A program made the position numbers and the translations under genes. A stretch of DNA of 64,000 bases, from contig CAKULD010000001.1 in assembly GCA_934667065.1 (NCBI GenBank), positions 310,001 through 374,000 on the forward strand. Reading direction: 5' to 3'. How positions within the stretch are numbered: position 1 is the first letter of the stretch; each line of letters opens with the position of its first letter. Below are positions 1 through 10,883 of this stretch, piece after piece. The notes beneath the pieces are model-generated. The model saw nothing but the letters and a program-made list of their open reading frames with translations. It had not been told where the DNA came from and searched no databases. Origin of the DNA: an uncultured Collinsella sp. (lineage in GTDB: Bacteria > Actinomycetota > Coriobacteriia > Coriobacteriales > Coriobacteriaceae).

Positions 1-126
1 CAGCCGATCGAGAAGGTCCAGGCCGACACCGAGCGCGACAACTACCTGACCGCTGCCGAGGCCCTCGACTACGGCCTGATCGACCGTATCGTCACCTCGC
101 GCGACTTCGCCGCGAAGGACGCCTAG
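1..126 (+). CDS. clpP: ATP-dependent Clp protease proteolytic subunit, 3' end only
   Basis: The reading frame is open from base 1 and ends at TAG 124-126. It encodes the last 41 residues of ClpP, including the family's C-terminal segment with YLTAAEALDYGLIDRI. ClpP is the serine peptidase that forms the barrel-shaped degradation chamber used by ClpX in the cytoplasm. The catalytic Ser and His lie upstream of the window, so the paralogue cannot be judged. The clpX start codon follows one base after the stop, so the two are co-transcribed. The ribosome binding site of clpX (GAAGGA, 113-118) lies inside this gene. Confidence 0.9.
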   Translation, partial: QPIEKVQADTERDNYLTAAEALDYGLIDRIVTSRDFAAKDA

Positions 127-127
127 G

Positions 128-1534
128 ATGGCAGGTAACATGCAGGACAACTTTGACGAGAACGGCAACCCCATCCGCTGCTCCTTCTGCGGAAAAGAGC
201 AGGGCCAGGTCCGTCGCCTCGTAAAGGGCCCGACCAACATCTTTATCTGCGACGAGTGCGTCGCCGCCTGCTCCGAGATCCTGGAGGAGTCGCTGGCTTC
301 GGACTTTATGGACGCCGCCCGCAACGGCAAGCTGCCGGGTTTCCTCAACGACCACGGCCAGGCTGCGTCCCAGCCCGCCGTTGACCCCGAGGCCGAGGGC
401 TTTGAGCTCGAGGACGACCGTCAGGTCATCACGCACGTGCCGACGCCGCACGAGATCTATGACGAGCTTTCGGCCTATGTTATGGGCCAGGAGGACGCCA
501 AGCGCGCCATGTCGGTTGCCGTGTACAACCACTACCGTCGCGTGATCGAGGGCGGTGCCGCGGTGTCCGCCTTTGGCGATGGCATGGGCGCCCAGTTCGA
601 CGACGATATGGACGAGGTGGAGCTCGCCAAGTCCAACATCTTGCTGCTCGGTCCCACCGGTACCGGTAAGACGCTGCTGGCACAGACGCTCGCTCGCATC
701 CTTGAGGTTCCGTTTGCCATCGCCGACGCCACCGCGCTCACCGAGGCCGGCTACGTGGGCGAGGACGTGGAGAACATCCTGCTCAAACTCATCAACGCCG
801 CCGACGGCGACATTGAGCGCGCGCAGGTGGGCATTATCTACGTGGACGAGATCGACAAGATCGCGCGCAAGGCCGAGAACCTGTCCATCACCCGCGATGT
901 TTCGGGCGAGGGCGTTCAGCAGGCGCTGCTTAAGATTCTTGAGGGCACGGTGGCAAGCGTTCCGCCCACCGGCGGCCGCAAGCATCCCCAGCAGGAGCTG
1001 CTGCAGATCGACACGACCAATATCCTGTTCATCTGCGGCGGTGCCTTTGTGGGCTTGGACAAGATCATCGCCGACCGCGTGGGCAACAAGGGCGTGGGCT
1101 TTAACTCCGAGATCGCCGGCCCCACTTCGGTCGACGAGAACGACCTGCTGCGCCAGGTGCTCCCGCAGGATCTCAACGCCTTTGGCATGATCCCCGAGTT
1201 CGTGGGCCGTACGCCCGTCGTCACCCAGACGCAGGCACTCGACGAGGACGACCTGGTGTCGATTCTGACCGAGCCCAAGAACGCCGTGGTGCGTCAGTAC
1301 CGCAAGATGTTCCAGCTCGAGGACGTCGATCTTGAGTTTGAGGACGCGGCCCTGCATGAGATCGCCCGCATGGCGCTCGCCCGCAAGACCGGCGCCCGTG
1401 GTCTGCGTGCTATCTGCGAGGATGTGCTGCAGCAGACGATGTTCGACCTCCCCAGCGAGGAAGGCGTAACCAAGGTCGTCGTAACCGAAGCCGCCGTAAA
1501 GGGCACCGAACAGCCCCAGCGTATTTACGGCTAA
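128..1534 (+). CDS. clpX: ATP-dependent Clp protease ATP-binding subunit ClpX
   Basis: This is the AAA+ unfoldase that recognises tagged proteins and feeds them into ClpP. The N-terminal zinc-binding domain has Cys18, Cys21, Cys41 and Cys44. Walker A is GPTGTGKT at residues 175-182 and Walker B is VDEID around 239-243. The ClpX-specific RxxGARGL-like stretch (KTGARGLR) lies near the C-terminus. At 468 aa it is about 40 residues longer than common ClpX. Part of the excess is an acidic/glycine-rich insert (about 140-158) just before Walker A. The gene follows clpP directly and ends in a strong terminator at 1558. Confidence 0.97.
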   Translation: MAGNMQDNFDENGNPIRCSFCGKEQGQVRRLVKGPTNIFICDECVAACSEILEESLASDFMDAARNGKLPGFLNDHGQAASQPAVDPEAEGFELEDDRQVITHVPTPHEIYDELSAYVMGQEDAKRAMSVAVYNHYRRVIEGGAAVSAFGDGMGAQFDDDMDEVELAKSNILLLGPTGTGKTLLAQTLARILEVPFAIADATALTEAGYVGEDVENILLKLINAADGDIERAQVGIIYVDEIDKIARKAENLSITRDVSGEGVQQALLKILEGTVASVPPTGGRKHPQQELLQIDTTNILFICGGAFVGLDKIIADRVGNKGVGFNSEIAGPTSVDENDLLRQVLPQDLNAFGMIPEFVGRTPVVTQTQALDEDDLVSILTEPKNAVVRQYRKMFQLEDVDLEFEDAALHEIARMALARKTGARGLRAICEDVLQQTMFDLPSEEGVTKVVVTEAAVKGTEQPQRIYG

Positions 1535-1557
1535 ACCAGCCTAAATAAGTGCTTGTA

Positions 1558-1595
1558 AATAGCCTCCGGCCACCCGCGGCCGGAGGCTATTTTAT
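1558..1595 (+). terminator. Intrinsic terminator of clpP-clpX
   Basis: There is a perfect 14-bp stem (1558-1571 with 1578-1591) closed by a 6-nt loop and ending in a short T-rich stretch. It lies 24 bases after the clpX stop. Confidence 0.85.
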
Positions 1596-1686
1596 AGATA
1601 CGCAATAACCCCAACTACCTGTGTTATTCTGTGTGTTTGTTTAAGCCTCAGCGAAGTCCTATCAGACTGAAGTAATCGATACCTAA

Positions 1687-1801
1687 GGGGAGGAATGTAG
1701 GCCCGATTTTCGTAGATTCCGCACGAGCCGAAGACCACTTAATGTGGTCTTCGTGCGAGCCAGGACCTGACCGAGCGAAAATCGGGCCTACATTCCTCCC
1801 C
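1687..1801. repeat. Family A palindromic element, copy 1 (valS leader)
   Basis: The outer arms 1687-1712 and 1776-1801 are perfect 26-nt inverted repeats. Inside is a second hairpin, 10 bp with loop TTAAT (1729-1738 with 1744-1753). The core between arm and inner hairpin carries TTCCGCACG on the left and CAGGAC on the right. It matches copies at 55125-55243 and, in reverse orientation, 4531-4647, although the outer arms here have no similarity to theirs. It ends 20 bases before the valS start codon, so transcripts entering valS would carry it as a long hairpin. No T-box motif is present. Confidence 0.85.
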
Positions 1802-1821
1802 GGTGGGCAAGGGAGAGATAT

Positions 1822-4518
<2,697 letters not shown>

Positions 4519-4530
4519 ATTGCAACTGAG

Positions 4531-4647
4531 GGGCGCGTCCCGACGCTTTGCTCTCCGCTGCGGACAGTCCTGCGCAAGACGGACAGCACATTAAGTGCTG
4601 TCCTTTGCGTGCGGAACTTGCGGCGAGCAAAGCGTCGGGCCGCTCCC
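4531..4647 (-). repeat. Family A palindromic element, copy 3 (after valS, reverse orientation)
   Basis: The outer arms 4531-4558 and 4620-4647 are imperfectly complementary, sharing a long paired block around CGACGCTTTGCTC. The inner hairpin 4581-4589/4595-4603 has a 9-bp stem and an ATTAA loop. Read on the minus strand, the core is nearly identical to the leuS-leader copy. The inner stem differs from that copy at two positions, and both differences are matched by compensating changes on the other side. Confidence 0.8.
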
Positions 4648-4744
4648 ATAGCGGTTACGGAGCGTCCGCTGCCTGCCCGGTGAGGGCCACTTGGTTGTGG
4701 CCTTGATCTCACTGCAAGCGGATAGTGGCTGATATTGTCAACGC

Positions 4745-4778
4745 GAGGGGCTCATTCTTTTGATGGGCCTCTTTTTCT
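4745..4778 (+). terminator. Probable intrinsic terminator before folC
   Basis: An imperfect stem (4745-4756 with about 4762-4772, containing a bulge) is followed by TTTTTCT. It lies 226 bases after the valS stop and 20 bases before the folC start. It probably ends readthrough from valS. An attenuator role for folC cannot be excluded. Confidence 0.5.
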
Positions 4779-4797
4779 GTAATTGGAGACTTTGGTT

Positions 4798-6141
4798 ATG
4801 GCGAAGCGTTCTGGCTCGTATGTCGTCCCTTTCTCGTTTGATTTGCTTTTGTTTGATGAGGCTGTTTCGTTGGCTGCTGATACGGGGCGGATTTCTGGGG
4901 ATGCTGGGCCTCTGCTTGAGACGGTTGTTGATATGCTCGATGAGCTGGGGCGGCCGGATGAGTATTTTGATTGCATTCAGGTTGCCGGTACCAATGGCAA
5001 GACTTCGACCACGCGTTTTTCTGCTGCCATCTTGCGTGGTGAGGGACTCAAAACCGCGCTGTATACGTCGCCGCAGCTGGTGCGCTATCCCGAGCGCATG
5101 GAGGTCGATGGTTGCGTTGTGAGCGACGAGGCGTTTGCCCGTGGCGTTTCTGCTGCCGTTGAGGCGGGGCGTCGCGTGAATGCTCATCGCTTGGCGGCAG
5201 GGGAGCGCGCGTATACCATTACGCCGTTTGACCTGTTGACGGCTGCCGCACTGGTGGTGTTTGCCGAGGCTGCGGTGGACGTTGCCGTGCTCGAGGTTGG
5301 CATGGGCGGACGTTGGGACGCCACGAGTGCGACCGATCCCGTGGCTGTCGCCATTACGGGCATTGGGCTCGACCACACGCGCATCCTGGGCGACACGCTC
5401 GAGGCCATTGCGGGGGAGAAGGCTGCGGTTATTAAGCCTGGGCGCCTGGTTGTTTTGGGCGAGGGCACGCACGAGCCGAGCGTTCAGCGCGTGATGGATG
5501 CCCGTTGCCGCAAGTGCGGCGTTGTGCCGCTCGTGGTGAGCCATGCCACGACCAAAGTGCCGGCGCACGTGGGCGATACGGTGGAGTTTAGCTGCACCAC
5601 GTCGCGTGCCATCTATACGTCGAGCATGGTTAAGCCGGCCTATCAGCCGCAGAATGCCGCGTGCGCGATTATGCTGTGCGAGGGGTATCTGGGTCGCGAG
5701 CTCGACCATGACAAGCTCGATGCCTCGCTTATGGGCTGCCCCACGCCGGGTCGCTTTGATGTGCTGGGAACCTATCCGCTTAAGCTGATTGACGCCTGCC
5801 ATAACCCCCAGAGCTGCGAGAACTTTGTGAGCGCGCTAGACGAGATCGACCCGTGCGTCGAGAATCGCCCCACGCTGCTGTGCGCCGCGCTAGCCGACAA
5901 AGACGTGGCGGGTATTGTTGACGTGCTTGTTCCGGCCTTCCCGCGCGTGGTCGTGACCCAGACCGATTCCGATCGCGCCTTGCCAGCAGAGGAGCTCGCT
6001 GCCCTTGTTGATGCCGACAAACTCGCGGGCGTATACCCCAGCGTATCCGAGGCCCTCGCCGCCTTCGATGCCGCAAGCGAGCCCTTCGTAGCAGCCGGCA
6101 CCATCACCCTAGCCGGCGAAGTAGCCGCCCTGCTCCGCTAA
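4798..6141 (+). CDS. folC: Bifunctional folylpolyglutamate synthase/dihydrofolate synthase
   Basis: A Mur-ligase family enzyme that adds glutamate to dihydropteroate and to folates, using ATP. The P-loop is GTNGKTS at residues 64-70. The family motifs EVGMGGRWDATS and GLDHTRILGDT are present, as is the C-terminal ligase domain with DACHNPQS. I chose ATG 4798 (447 aa), which is preceded by GGAG at 4785, over an in-frame TTG at 4783 that overlaps that ribosome binding site. Codon use early in the gene is less GC-biased than in valS. It converges on the aminopeptidase gene across a family B palindrome. Confidence 0.93.
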   Translation: MAKRSGSYVVPFSFDLLLFDEAVSLAADTGRISGDAGPLLETVVDMLDELGRPDEYFDCIQVAGTNGKTSTTRFSAAILRGEGLKTALYTSPQLVRYPERMEVDGCVVSDEAFARGVSAAVEAGRRVNAHRLAAGERAYTITPFDLLTAAALVVFAEAAVDVAVLEVGMGGRWDATSATDPVAVAITGIGLDHTRILGDTLEAIAGEKAAVIKPGRLVVLGEGTHEPSVQRVMDARCRKCGVVPLVVSHATTKVPAHVGDTVEFSCTTSRAIYTSSMVKPAYQPQNAACAIMLCEGYLGRELDHDKLDASLMGCPTPGRFDVLGTYPLKLIDACHNPQSCENFVSALDEIDPCVENRPTLLCAALADKDVAGIVDVLVPAFPRVVVTQTDSDRALPAEELAALVDADKLAGVYPSVSEALAAFDAASEPFVAAGTITLAGEVAALLR

Positions 6142-6146
6142 CCCAT

Positions 6147-6232
6147 CCCCTCATCAGTTGCGGTGAAATAGGGACTGTTTTCTGGGCTAGAAGCCTTAAA
6201 CAGTCCGCATTTCACCGCAACTTATTGAGGGG
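6147..6232. repeat. Family B palindromic element, copy 1
   Basis: Arms 6147-6180 and 6198-6232 are inverted repeats with a few mismatches. Each contains GTTGCGGTGAAAT and GGACTGTTT or their complements. The 17-nt centre can fold into a small hairpin around CTAGAA. The element sits between the convergent folC and aminopeptidase genes and may act as a bidirectional terminator. A better paired copy lies at 7380-7460, on the other side of the aminopeptidase gene. Confidence 0.85.
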
Positions 6233-6245
6233 TTATTGGGGCGGG

Positions 6246-7334
6246 CTAGTCTAGGCGGGCAGGATCGTGGGGATAGGCGTTGAGAATCTCGACGCCGGAC
6301 TCGGTGACCAGAGCAAGATCCTCGATGCGGACGCCGGTGCGGCCGGGGAGGTAGATGCCCGGCTCGATGGAGAAGGTCATGCCCGGCTCGATAGCCTGCT
6401 CGTTGACGAGCGAAACGTCGCCGGGCTCGTGGTCCTGTAGACCAATCGAGTGGCCCAGGCGATGAGTAAAGTACTTGCCGTAGCCCGCGTCTTCAATCAC
6501 GTCTCGCGCGGCGCGGTCCAGGTCGCACATACGCGCGCCCGGCGCGATGAGTGCCTCGGCCGCCTCGTTGGCGCGGCGCACGATGTCGTAGATGCGCGTC
6601 GTCTCTTCGTCCGGCTCGCCCCAAAAGAACGTCCGCGTCATGTCGGAACAGTAGTTGCGATAGCGGCCGCCAATGTCGAACAACACCACATCGCCGCGCT
6701 TGAGCACCGTATCGTCGGGCTCATGATGCGGGTCGCCGGCGTTGGCGCCAAAGCTCACGATGGGCGGAAAGCTAAAGCCCTCGCAGCCGTGCTTGCGATA
6801 CAGCCCGAGCATCTGGTCGGCAATCTCGCGCTCCGTCACGCCCTCGTGCACGAGCTTGATTGCGTCGGCCATCACGGCGTCGTTGGCGGCCGAGGACACG
6901 CGCATGAGCTCCTGCTCGGCGGCGTCCTTGTACGTGCGCGCGGCGGTCACGGCAAAGTCTCCCAGGAAGAATTCGCTGGCGGCATGGCGCTCCAGAAGGG
7001 GCATCAAAAAGCCGGAACGCATGACGGTGTCAATGCCGAGTGGTTTGGTCGGATCGACCTCGCGCGTGATGGCGTCGGCCACGACATCGGTATCGGTGTG
7101 GTAGGCAACGCGGGCATTGTCGTACTCGGGCAGCTGGTGCAGCGCGTTGACCAAGATCACCGGCTCGGCATCGCGCGCGAGCAACACGCCGCAAAAACGC
7201 TCGAACATATCGGCATAAAAACCGGTCAGGTAATAGATCGACCACGGGTCATTTACGAGCAGCTGTGCGCCGGGGTGCTGAGCCTCGAGCGCATCGAGCA
7301 CGCGTGCCGCACGCTGGTCATCGACATGTGCCAT
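6246..7334 (-). CDS. M24 family metallopeptidase (Xaa-Pro aminopeptidase type)
   Basis: Cytoplasmic metallopeptidase predicted to remove N-terminal residues preceding proline. The N-terminal creatinase-like domain (1-135) precedes a pita-bread catalytic domain. All five metal ligands are visible: Asp220 (FDIGG), Asp231 (SDMTRTF), His295 (HRLGHSIG), Glu324 (SIEPGIYL) and Glu338 (RIEDLAL). I used the ATG at 7334 (362 aa), which has AAAGGA upstream, rather than an in-frame extension to 7385 that would run into the adjacent palindrome. The exact substrate (Xaa-Pro dipeptidase versus aminopeptidase) cannot be told from sequence. Confidence 0.92.
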   Translation of the reverse strand: MAHVDDQRAARVLDALEAQHPGAQLLVNDPWSIYYLTGFYADMFERFCGVLLARDAEPVILVNALHQLPEYDNARVAYHTDTDVVADAITREVDPTKPLGIDTVMRSGFLMPLLERHAASEFFLGDFAVTAARTYKDAAEQELMRVSSAANDAVMADAIKLVHEGVTEREIADQMLGLYRKHGCEGFSFPPIVSFGANAGDPHHEPDDTVLKRGDVVLFDIGGRYRNYCSDMTRTFFWGEPDEETTRIYDIVRRANEAAEALIAPGARMCDLDRAARDVIEDAGYGKYFTHRLGHSIGLQDHEPGDVSLVNEQAIEPGMTFSIEPGIYLPGRTGVRIEDLALVTESGVEILNAYPHDPARLD

Positions 7335-7379
7335 GAAACATCCTTTCACTAGGGTGCCACCATGGTATCCCAAGCGCGC

Positions 7380-7460
7380 CCTCATGAGTTGCGGTGAAAT
7401 ACGGACTGTTGAGCGGCCTAGAGCCGGAAAACAGTCCGTATTTCACCGCAACTCATGAGG
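7380..7460. repeat. Family B palindromic element, copy 2
   Basis: Perfect 31-bp inverted repeat (7380-7410 with 7430-7460) around a 19-nt centre. The centre itself can form a short GCGGC/GCCGG-type hairpin with CTAGA in the loop. The arms share GTTGCGGTGAAAT and GGACTGTT with copy 1 at 6147-6232. It lies between the start of the aminopeptidase gene and the end of the oxidoreductase operon, both on the minus strand. Confidence 0.9.
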
Positions 7461-7512
7461 GGATGGGGTTGATGGCGGGGTAGCTAAAAGAGCCCCGTCC
7501 CAAATGAGCTAC

Positions 7513-7911
7513 CTAGGCTGGGTCGATGTCCATGCTGGCGACTAGGTTGATGTTGGTGTTTAGGAGGTTGGGGAGGATTGTGTCGCCCATGCGGATGGGG
7601 GCGTTGACGACTAGCCCGCGGATGAGGTCCATCGCTTGGATGTGGAGTGCCAGCGGGATGGCTTCGGCGGTGCGTACGGGGAGCAGGGCTTCGTCGCCGC
7701 CGGAGACGGCCACGGTCGTCGTGAGTACGCGCATGGGGCAGGTGAGCTCCTGATGCGCGAACTTATCGCCGCGTGGGCAGCTGTTGCCGGTCACGCGGCG
7801 CACTTCCACCACGGCGCCGTCTGAGCTGCGCTCGACCTCCACGGTCAGGAGGCACTCGGATGGGCAAGTCGTGCAGTTGAACTGCAGCGTTTCGATTGCA
7901 TTATCGCTCAT
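7513..7911 (-). CDS. DUF1667 domain protein
   Basis: A 132-aa protein with an N-terminal cysteine cluster (Cys13, Cys16, Cys20) and a further cysteine in GNSCPRG, as in the DUF1667 family. Members of this family are regularly encoded next to two FAD oxidoreductases of the glycerol-3-phosphate dehydrogenase type. They are presumed to carry a metal or iron-sulfur cluster as a small subunit; this role is inferred from neighbourhood. It is the last gene of a three-gene minus-strand operon, 3 bases downstream of the preceding gene. Confidence 0.85.
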   Translation of the reverse strand: MSDNAIETLQFNCTTCPSECLLTVEVERSSDGAVVEVRRVTGNSCPRGDKFAHQELTCPMRVLTTTVAVSGGDEALLPVRTAEAIPLALHIQAMDLIRGLVVNAPIRMGDTILPNLLNTNINLVASMDIDPA

Positions 7912-7914
7912 GGT

Positions 7915-9261
7915 TTATGCCTCCTCGACGGGATCGACGGACAGGACAATCTCGCTGGCACCCAGGTCGAGTGCCTGCTGAATCACCTTTGCCGGCAGTG
8001 GGAAGCTTTCCATAACGCTTGGTTTAAACGCGCGCACCTTGCCGGCGAACAGTTCTTCTCCGTTGGTCAAGATGCGTACTCGAGCGGCATCGACCGGCCG
8101 GCGAACGCGGAAGTTAAGCCTAGTGAGTGCCACGGCCGTAATGCGTCCCGGCAGCGCGTAACCCGCAATACCGGCAGGGGAGACTGTGAGCTCGCAGTCC
8201 GCAACCGCGGCGTCAGCCCCGGCGCCTGCGTCGGTACCCAGCGCGTACGCCGCCGCAGCTGCGCCAGCCCCCTCGGACTCGGTCGTCACGTTATCGGCCA
8301 GGTCGTGCACGTGCAGCACGTTGCCGCAGGCAAAGATGCCCGGTACGCCCGTCTGCAGACTCTGGTCCACCACGGCTCCGCGCGTGCGGGGATCCAGCTC
8401 AACGCCCGCTCCGACGGAAAGCTCGTTCTCGGGAATCAGACCCACCGAAAGCAGCAGTGTGTCGCACGGAACAATGCGCTCGGTACCCGGAATGGGCGCC
8501 AGGTGTTCGTCGACCTGGCTCACTTCGACGGCCTCCACGCGGTCGTGCCCGATCACGCGCGTGACGGTGGTGGACAGGTGCAGCGGAATGCCAAAGTCGT
8601 CCAGGCAGTTCTTGACGTTGCGGCGCAGGCCGTTGGCGTACGGCATGAGCTCGTACACGCCCTCGACCGAAATCCCCTCGAGCGTGCAGCGACGCGCCAT
8701 GATGAGCCCGATATCGCCCGAGCCCAAAATGACTGCGCGTGAGCCGGGCTTGAGGTTTTCGATATTGATGTATCGCTGCGCTAGGCCGGCCGTAAACACG
8801 CCGGCGGGACGGCTGCCGGGGATCTTGATCTCGCTGCGCGTGCGCTCGCGGCAGCCCATGGCAAGGACGACCGCGCTTCCGGTGAGCTGCAGCATGCCGG
8901 CGGGGCTCATGAGCGTGACGGTGTGGACCGAGGCGTTTTCCATAGCCTCGCCCGAATCAATCCCAAGCACCATGCTGTCCAAGAACAGCGCAATGTCGGT
9001 CGCACGCACCTGGTCGATAAAGCGCTGTGCGTACTCGGGGCCGGTGAGCTCCTGCTTAAAGTGCGAAAGGCCAAAGCCGGGGTGGATGCATTGGCGGAGG
9101 ATGCCGCCCAGGTGCTGCTCGCGCTCCACGATGGCCACGCGCGCGCCGGCCTTATCCGCTGCCAGTGCGGCCGCCATGCCGGCGGGTCCGCCTCCGACAA
9201 CAACAACGTCGAAGGCCTGCGTCGGCACAGCGCGCGTTGCATTCGATTCGAACTTCGCCAT
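7915..9261 (-). CDS. NAD(P)/FAD-dependent oxidoreductase (pyridine nucleotide-disulfide type)
   Basis: 448 aa. An FAD-binding Rossmann motif VVVGGGPAGMAAA lies near residue 20. A second dinucleotide-binding motif, VILGSGDIGLIMAR, lies in the middle. C-terminal residues include FACGNVLHVHD, a variant of the usual flavin-contacting GD-type motif. The architecture fits the subunit that passes electrons between NAD(P) and the partner FAD dehydrogenase. It is translationally linked to the upstream gene (1-base gap) and to the DUF1667 gene downstream. The physiological electron partner is not shown by the sequence. Confidence 0.88.
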   Translation of the reverse strand: MAKFESNATRAVPTQAFDVVVVGGGPAGMAAALAADKAGARVAIVEREQHLGGILRQCIHPGFGLSHFKQELTGPEYAQRFIDQVRATDIALFLDSMVLGIDSGEAMENASVHTVTLMSPAGMLQLTGSAVVLAMGCRERTRSEIKIPGSRPAGVFTAGLAQRYINIENLKPGSRAVILGSGDIGLIMARRCTLEGISVEGVYELMPYANGLRRNVKNCLDDFGIPLHLSTTVTRVIGHDRVEAVEVSQVDEHLAPIPGTERIVPCDTLLLSVGLIPENELSVGAGVELDPRTRGAVVDQSLQTGVPGIFACGNVLHVHDLADNVTTESEGAGAAAAAYALGTDAGAGADAAVADCELTVSPAGIAGYALPGRITAVALTRLNFRVRRPVDAARVRILTNGEELFAGKVRAFKPSVMESFPLPAKVIQQALDLGASEIVLSVDPVEEA

Positions 9262-9262
9262 T

Positions 9263-10717
9263 CTAGCGCACCCCCTTCAAAGGTCCCTCGACCAGCCAAG
9301 AGCCGGCATCCTCCAGCAGCACCTCGCTGGGGTCGCACCCCAGCTCCCGCGCCAGAATCGCCACTACACGACTCTGGCAAAAGCCGCTCTGGCACCGCCC
9401 CATGCCGGCACGACAGCGCCGCTTGACGCCTTCGACCGAAACCGCACCCGGCGAACGTCGAATCGCGTCCACGATCTCGGCCTCGGGCACCGTCTCGCAG
9501 CGGCAGACGATCTGTCCCCACGCTGGGTCGGACGCAATCAACTCTTCTTTACGCGCGAGCGGTGCACGGTCGAAGTCGTCCGGCGCATGGCGAATCGGAT
9601 CCCAATCGGCACGCTCGTGCAAAACCACACCAGCCTCGCGCATCACGCGTTCCATACGCTCGGCAATGGCCGGGGCGCTCGCCACGCCTGGGGACTGAAT
9701 ACCTGCCGCCTGGAACAGCCCCGGCACTACAGCGGACTGCCCAATAAAGAAGTCGTTCGTTCCCTTAATGACCGGACGCCCGCCGGCAAACGCGCGCACC
9801 ACGCGGCGCGTGTCCAGATCGGGCACCAGCTTGCGCGCGCCGGTCAGCAGTGCGTTAACGTCGCTCGCGTAGGTCTGAGTGTCGCCCGGCCCGCGCTCGG
9901 CGGCGGTCGCGGTGATCACCGTGTTGCCGTGCACCGTGCCCGTGACGATAACGCCCTTCGACACCGGCGTCGGCACAGGGTAGAGCGGCATGAGCGTGCG
10001 CGGCTCCTTGTCCAGCACCACGATGTTGCCCTGACGCCAGACCATCTGGAATTCCTCGGCGCCGGCCATATGCGAGATGTCGGCGGCGCCGTTGCCCGCG
10101 GCATTGATCAGATAGCTACAGCGCACGTTGCCAGCGGGGCTCACCAGTGTAAAGCGCGCGTCGTCGTTCGAGCCCGCGACTTCAATCACCTCCACTGGCG
10201 CAGACCGCATAAACGTCACCCCGTTGGCCACGGCGTTCTCCAGCGCGGCGATGGCAACCTCAAACGGGTCAACGTAGCCGGTCGAAGGGCACCATAGCGC
10301 GCACGTGGCCTGGGCACTGGCGCGCGGCTCTAATTCGTGGATGCGGTCGGGTCCGACGATCGACAGCTCGGGCACACCGTTGGCAAGACCGTTGCACCGC
10401 AGCTGCTCCAGATGCGCCCGGTCTTCGTCGTTAAACCCCAGCACCATCGACCCGGTGCGGCAGAACAGAAAGCCCAGCTCCTGGGCCCAGGTGCCATACA
10501 GCTCACAGCCACGGGCGTTGACCTGCGCCTTTACCGTGCCCGGCGCCGGATCGTAGCCGGCATGCACCAGGCCGCCGTTGGCCTTCGATGCGCCCAGCGC
10601 GATATCGTTGGCCGCCTCGACCACGCATATGGAAAGGTCATAGCGCGCGAGCTGCCGCGCGATGGCGCATCCGGTGATGCCAGCGCCCACAATCGCGATA
10701 TCAAACGTTTCTGTCAC
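9263..10717 (-). CDS. FAD-dependent oxidoreductase with BFD-like [2Fe-2S] domain (GlpA-like)
   Basis: 484 aa, GTG start with GGAGGC upstream. The N-terminal DAO-type FAD domain starts with IAIVGAGITGCAIARQL. The C-terminal BFD-like domain has Cys405, Cys407, Cys442 and Cys447, the CxC...Cx4C spacing of a [2Fe-2S] site. This arrangement is that of GlpA-like glycerol-3-phosphate dehydrogenases. The substrate is inferred, because no glycerol kinase or transporter is adjacent. It is the first gene of the operon with 7915-9261 and 7513-7911. A perfect dyad (10735-10749) lies just upstream of the start. Confidence 0.88.
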   Translation of the reverse strand: MTETFDIAIVGAGITGCAIARQLARYDLSICVVEAANDIALGASKANGGLVHAGYDPAPGTVKAQVNARGCELYGTWAQELGFLFCRTGSMVLGFNDEDRAHLEQLRCNGLANGVPELSIVGPDRIHELEPRASAQATCALWCPSTGYVDPFEVAIAALENAVANGVTFMRSAPVEVIEVAGSNDDARFTLVSPAGNVRCSYLINAAGNGAADISHMAGAEEFQMVWRQGNIVVLDKEPRTLMPLYPVPTPVSKGVIVTGTVHGNTVITATAAERGPGDTQTYASDVNALLTGARKLVPDLDTRRVVRAFAGGRPVIKGTNDFFIGQSAVVPGLFQAAGIQSPGVASAPAIAERMERVMREAGVVLHERADWDPIRHAPDDFDRAPLARKEELIASDPAWGQIVCRCETVPEAEIVDAIRRSPGAVSVEGVKRRCRAGMGRCQSGFCQSRVVAILARELGCDPSEVLLEDAGSWLVEGPLKGVR

Positions 10718-10734
10718 AGTGCCTCCCGGACGAG

Positions 10735-10749
10735 TTGACAGGCTGTCAA
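10735..10749. promoter_or_regulatory. Candidate operator upstream of the GlpA-like operon
   Basis: Perfect dyad TTGACAG-G-CTGTCAA, centred 25 bases upstream of the GTG start at 10717. Its size and symmetry suit a dimeric repressor. No regulator gene is adjacent, so the factor is unknown. Confidence 0.5.
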
Positions 10750-10883
10750 TAAGACCATCCTACGGTCTGTGTGCCCCCATCGAGGCGGCAATGCGGCGAA
10801 CAGCCCCGCAGCATCCGCCAACGGCGGGCGAGGGGAGACCTACTAACGGCGACAACTGCGCCTGCCGGCTCTAACGTCAAAGT

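Noticed and set aside
92..1357. Long antisense open frame over clpX (and similar long frames opposite valS, leuS, thrS, guaB and infB)
   Set aside because: These are mirror frames of GC-rich genes with strong third-position bias. They lack ribosome binding sites and familiar domains.
1687..1801. T-box leader for valS (and leuS, thrS)
   Set aside because: The leaders are structured but lack the T-box sequence AGGGTGGNACCGCG and a specifier loop arrangement. The valS/leuS structures are copies of a repeat also found after valS.
4648..4797. Folate (THF) riboswitch before folC
   Set aside because: Hairpins are present but I could not match the conserved THF aptamer segments.
10662..10874. 70-codon plus-strand open frame over the GlpA-like gene start
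   Set aside because: It overlaps the operator and coding region of the opposite gene and has no ribosome binding site.
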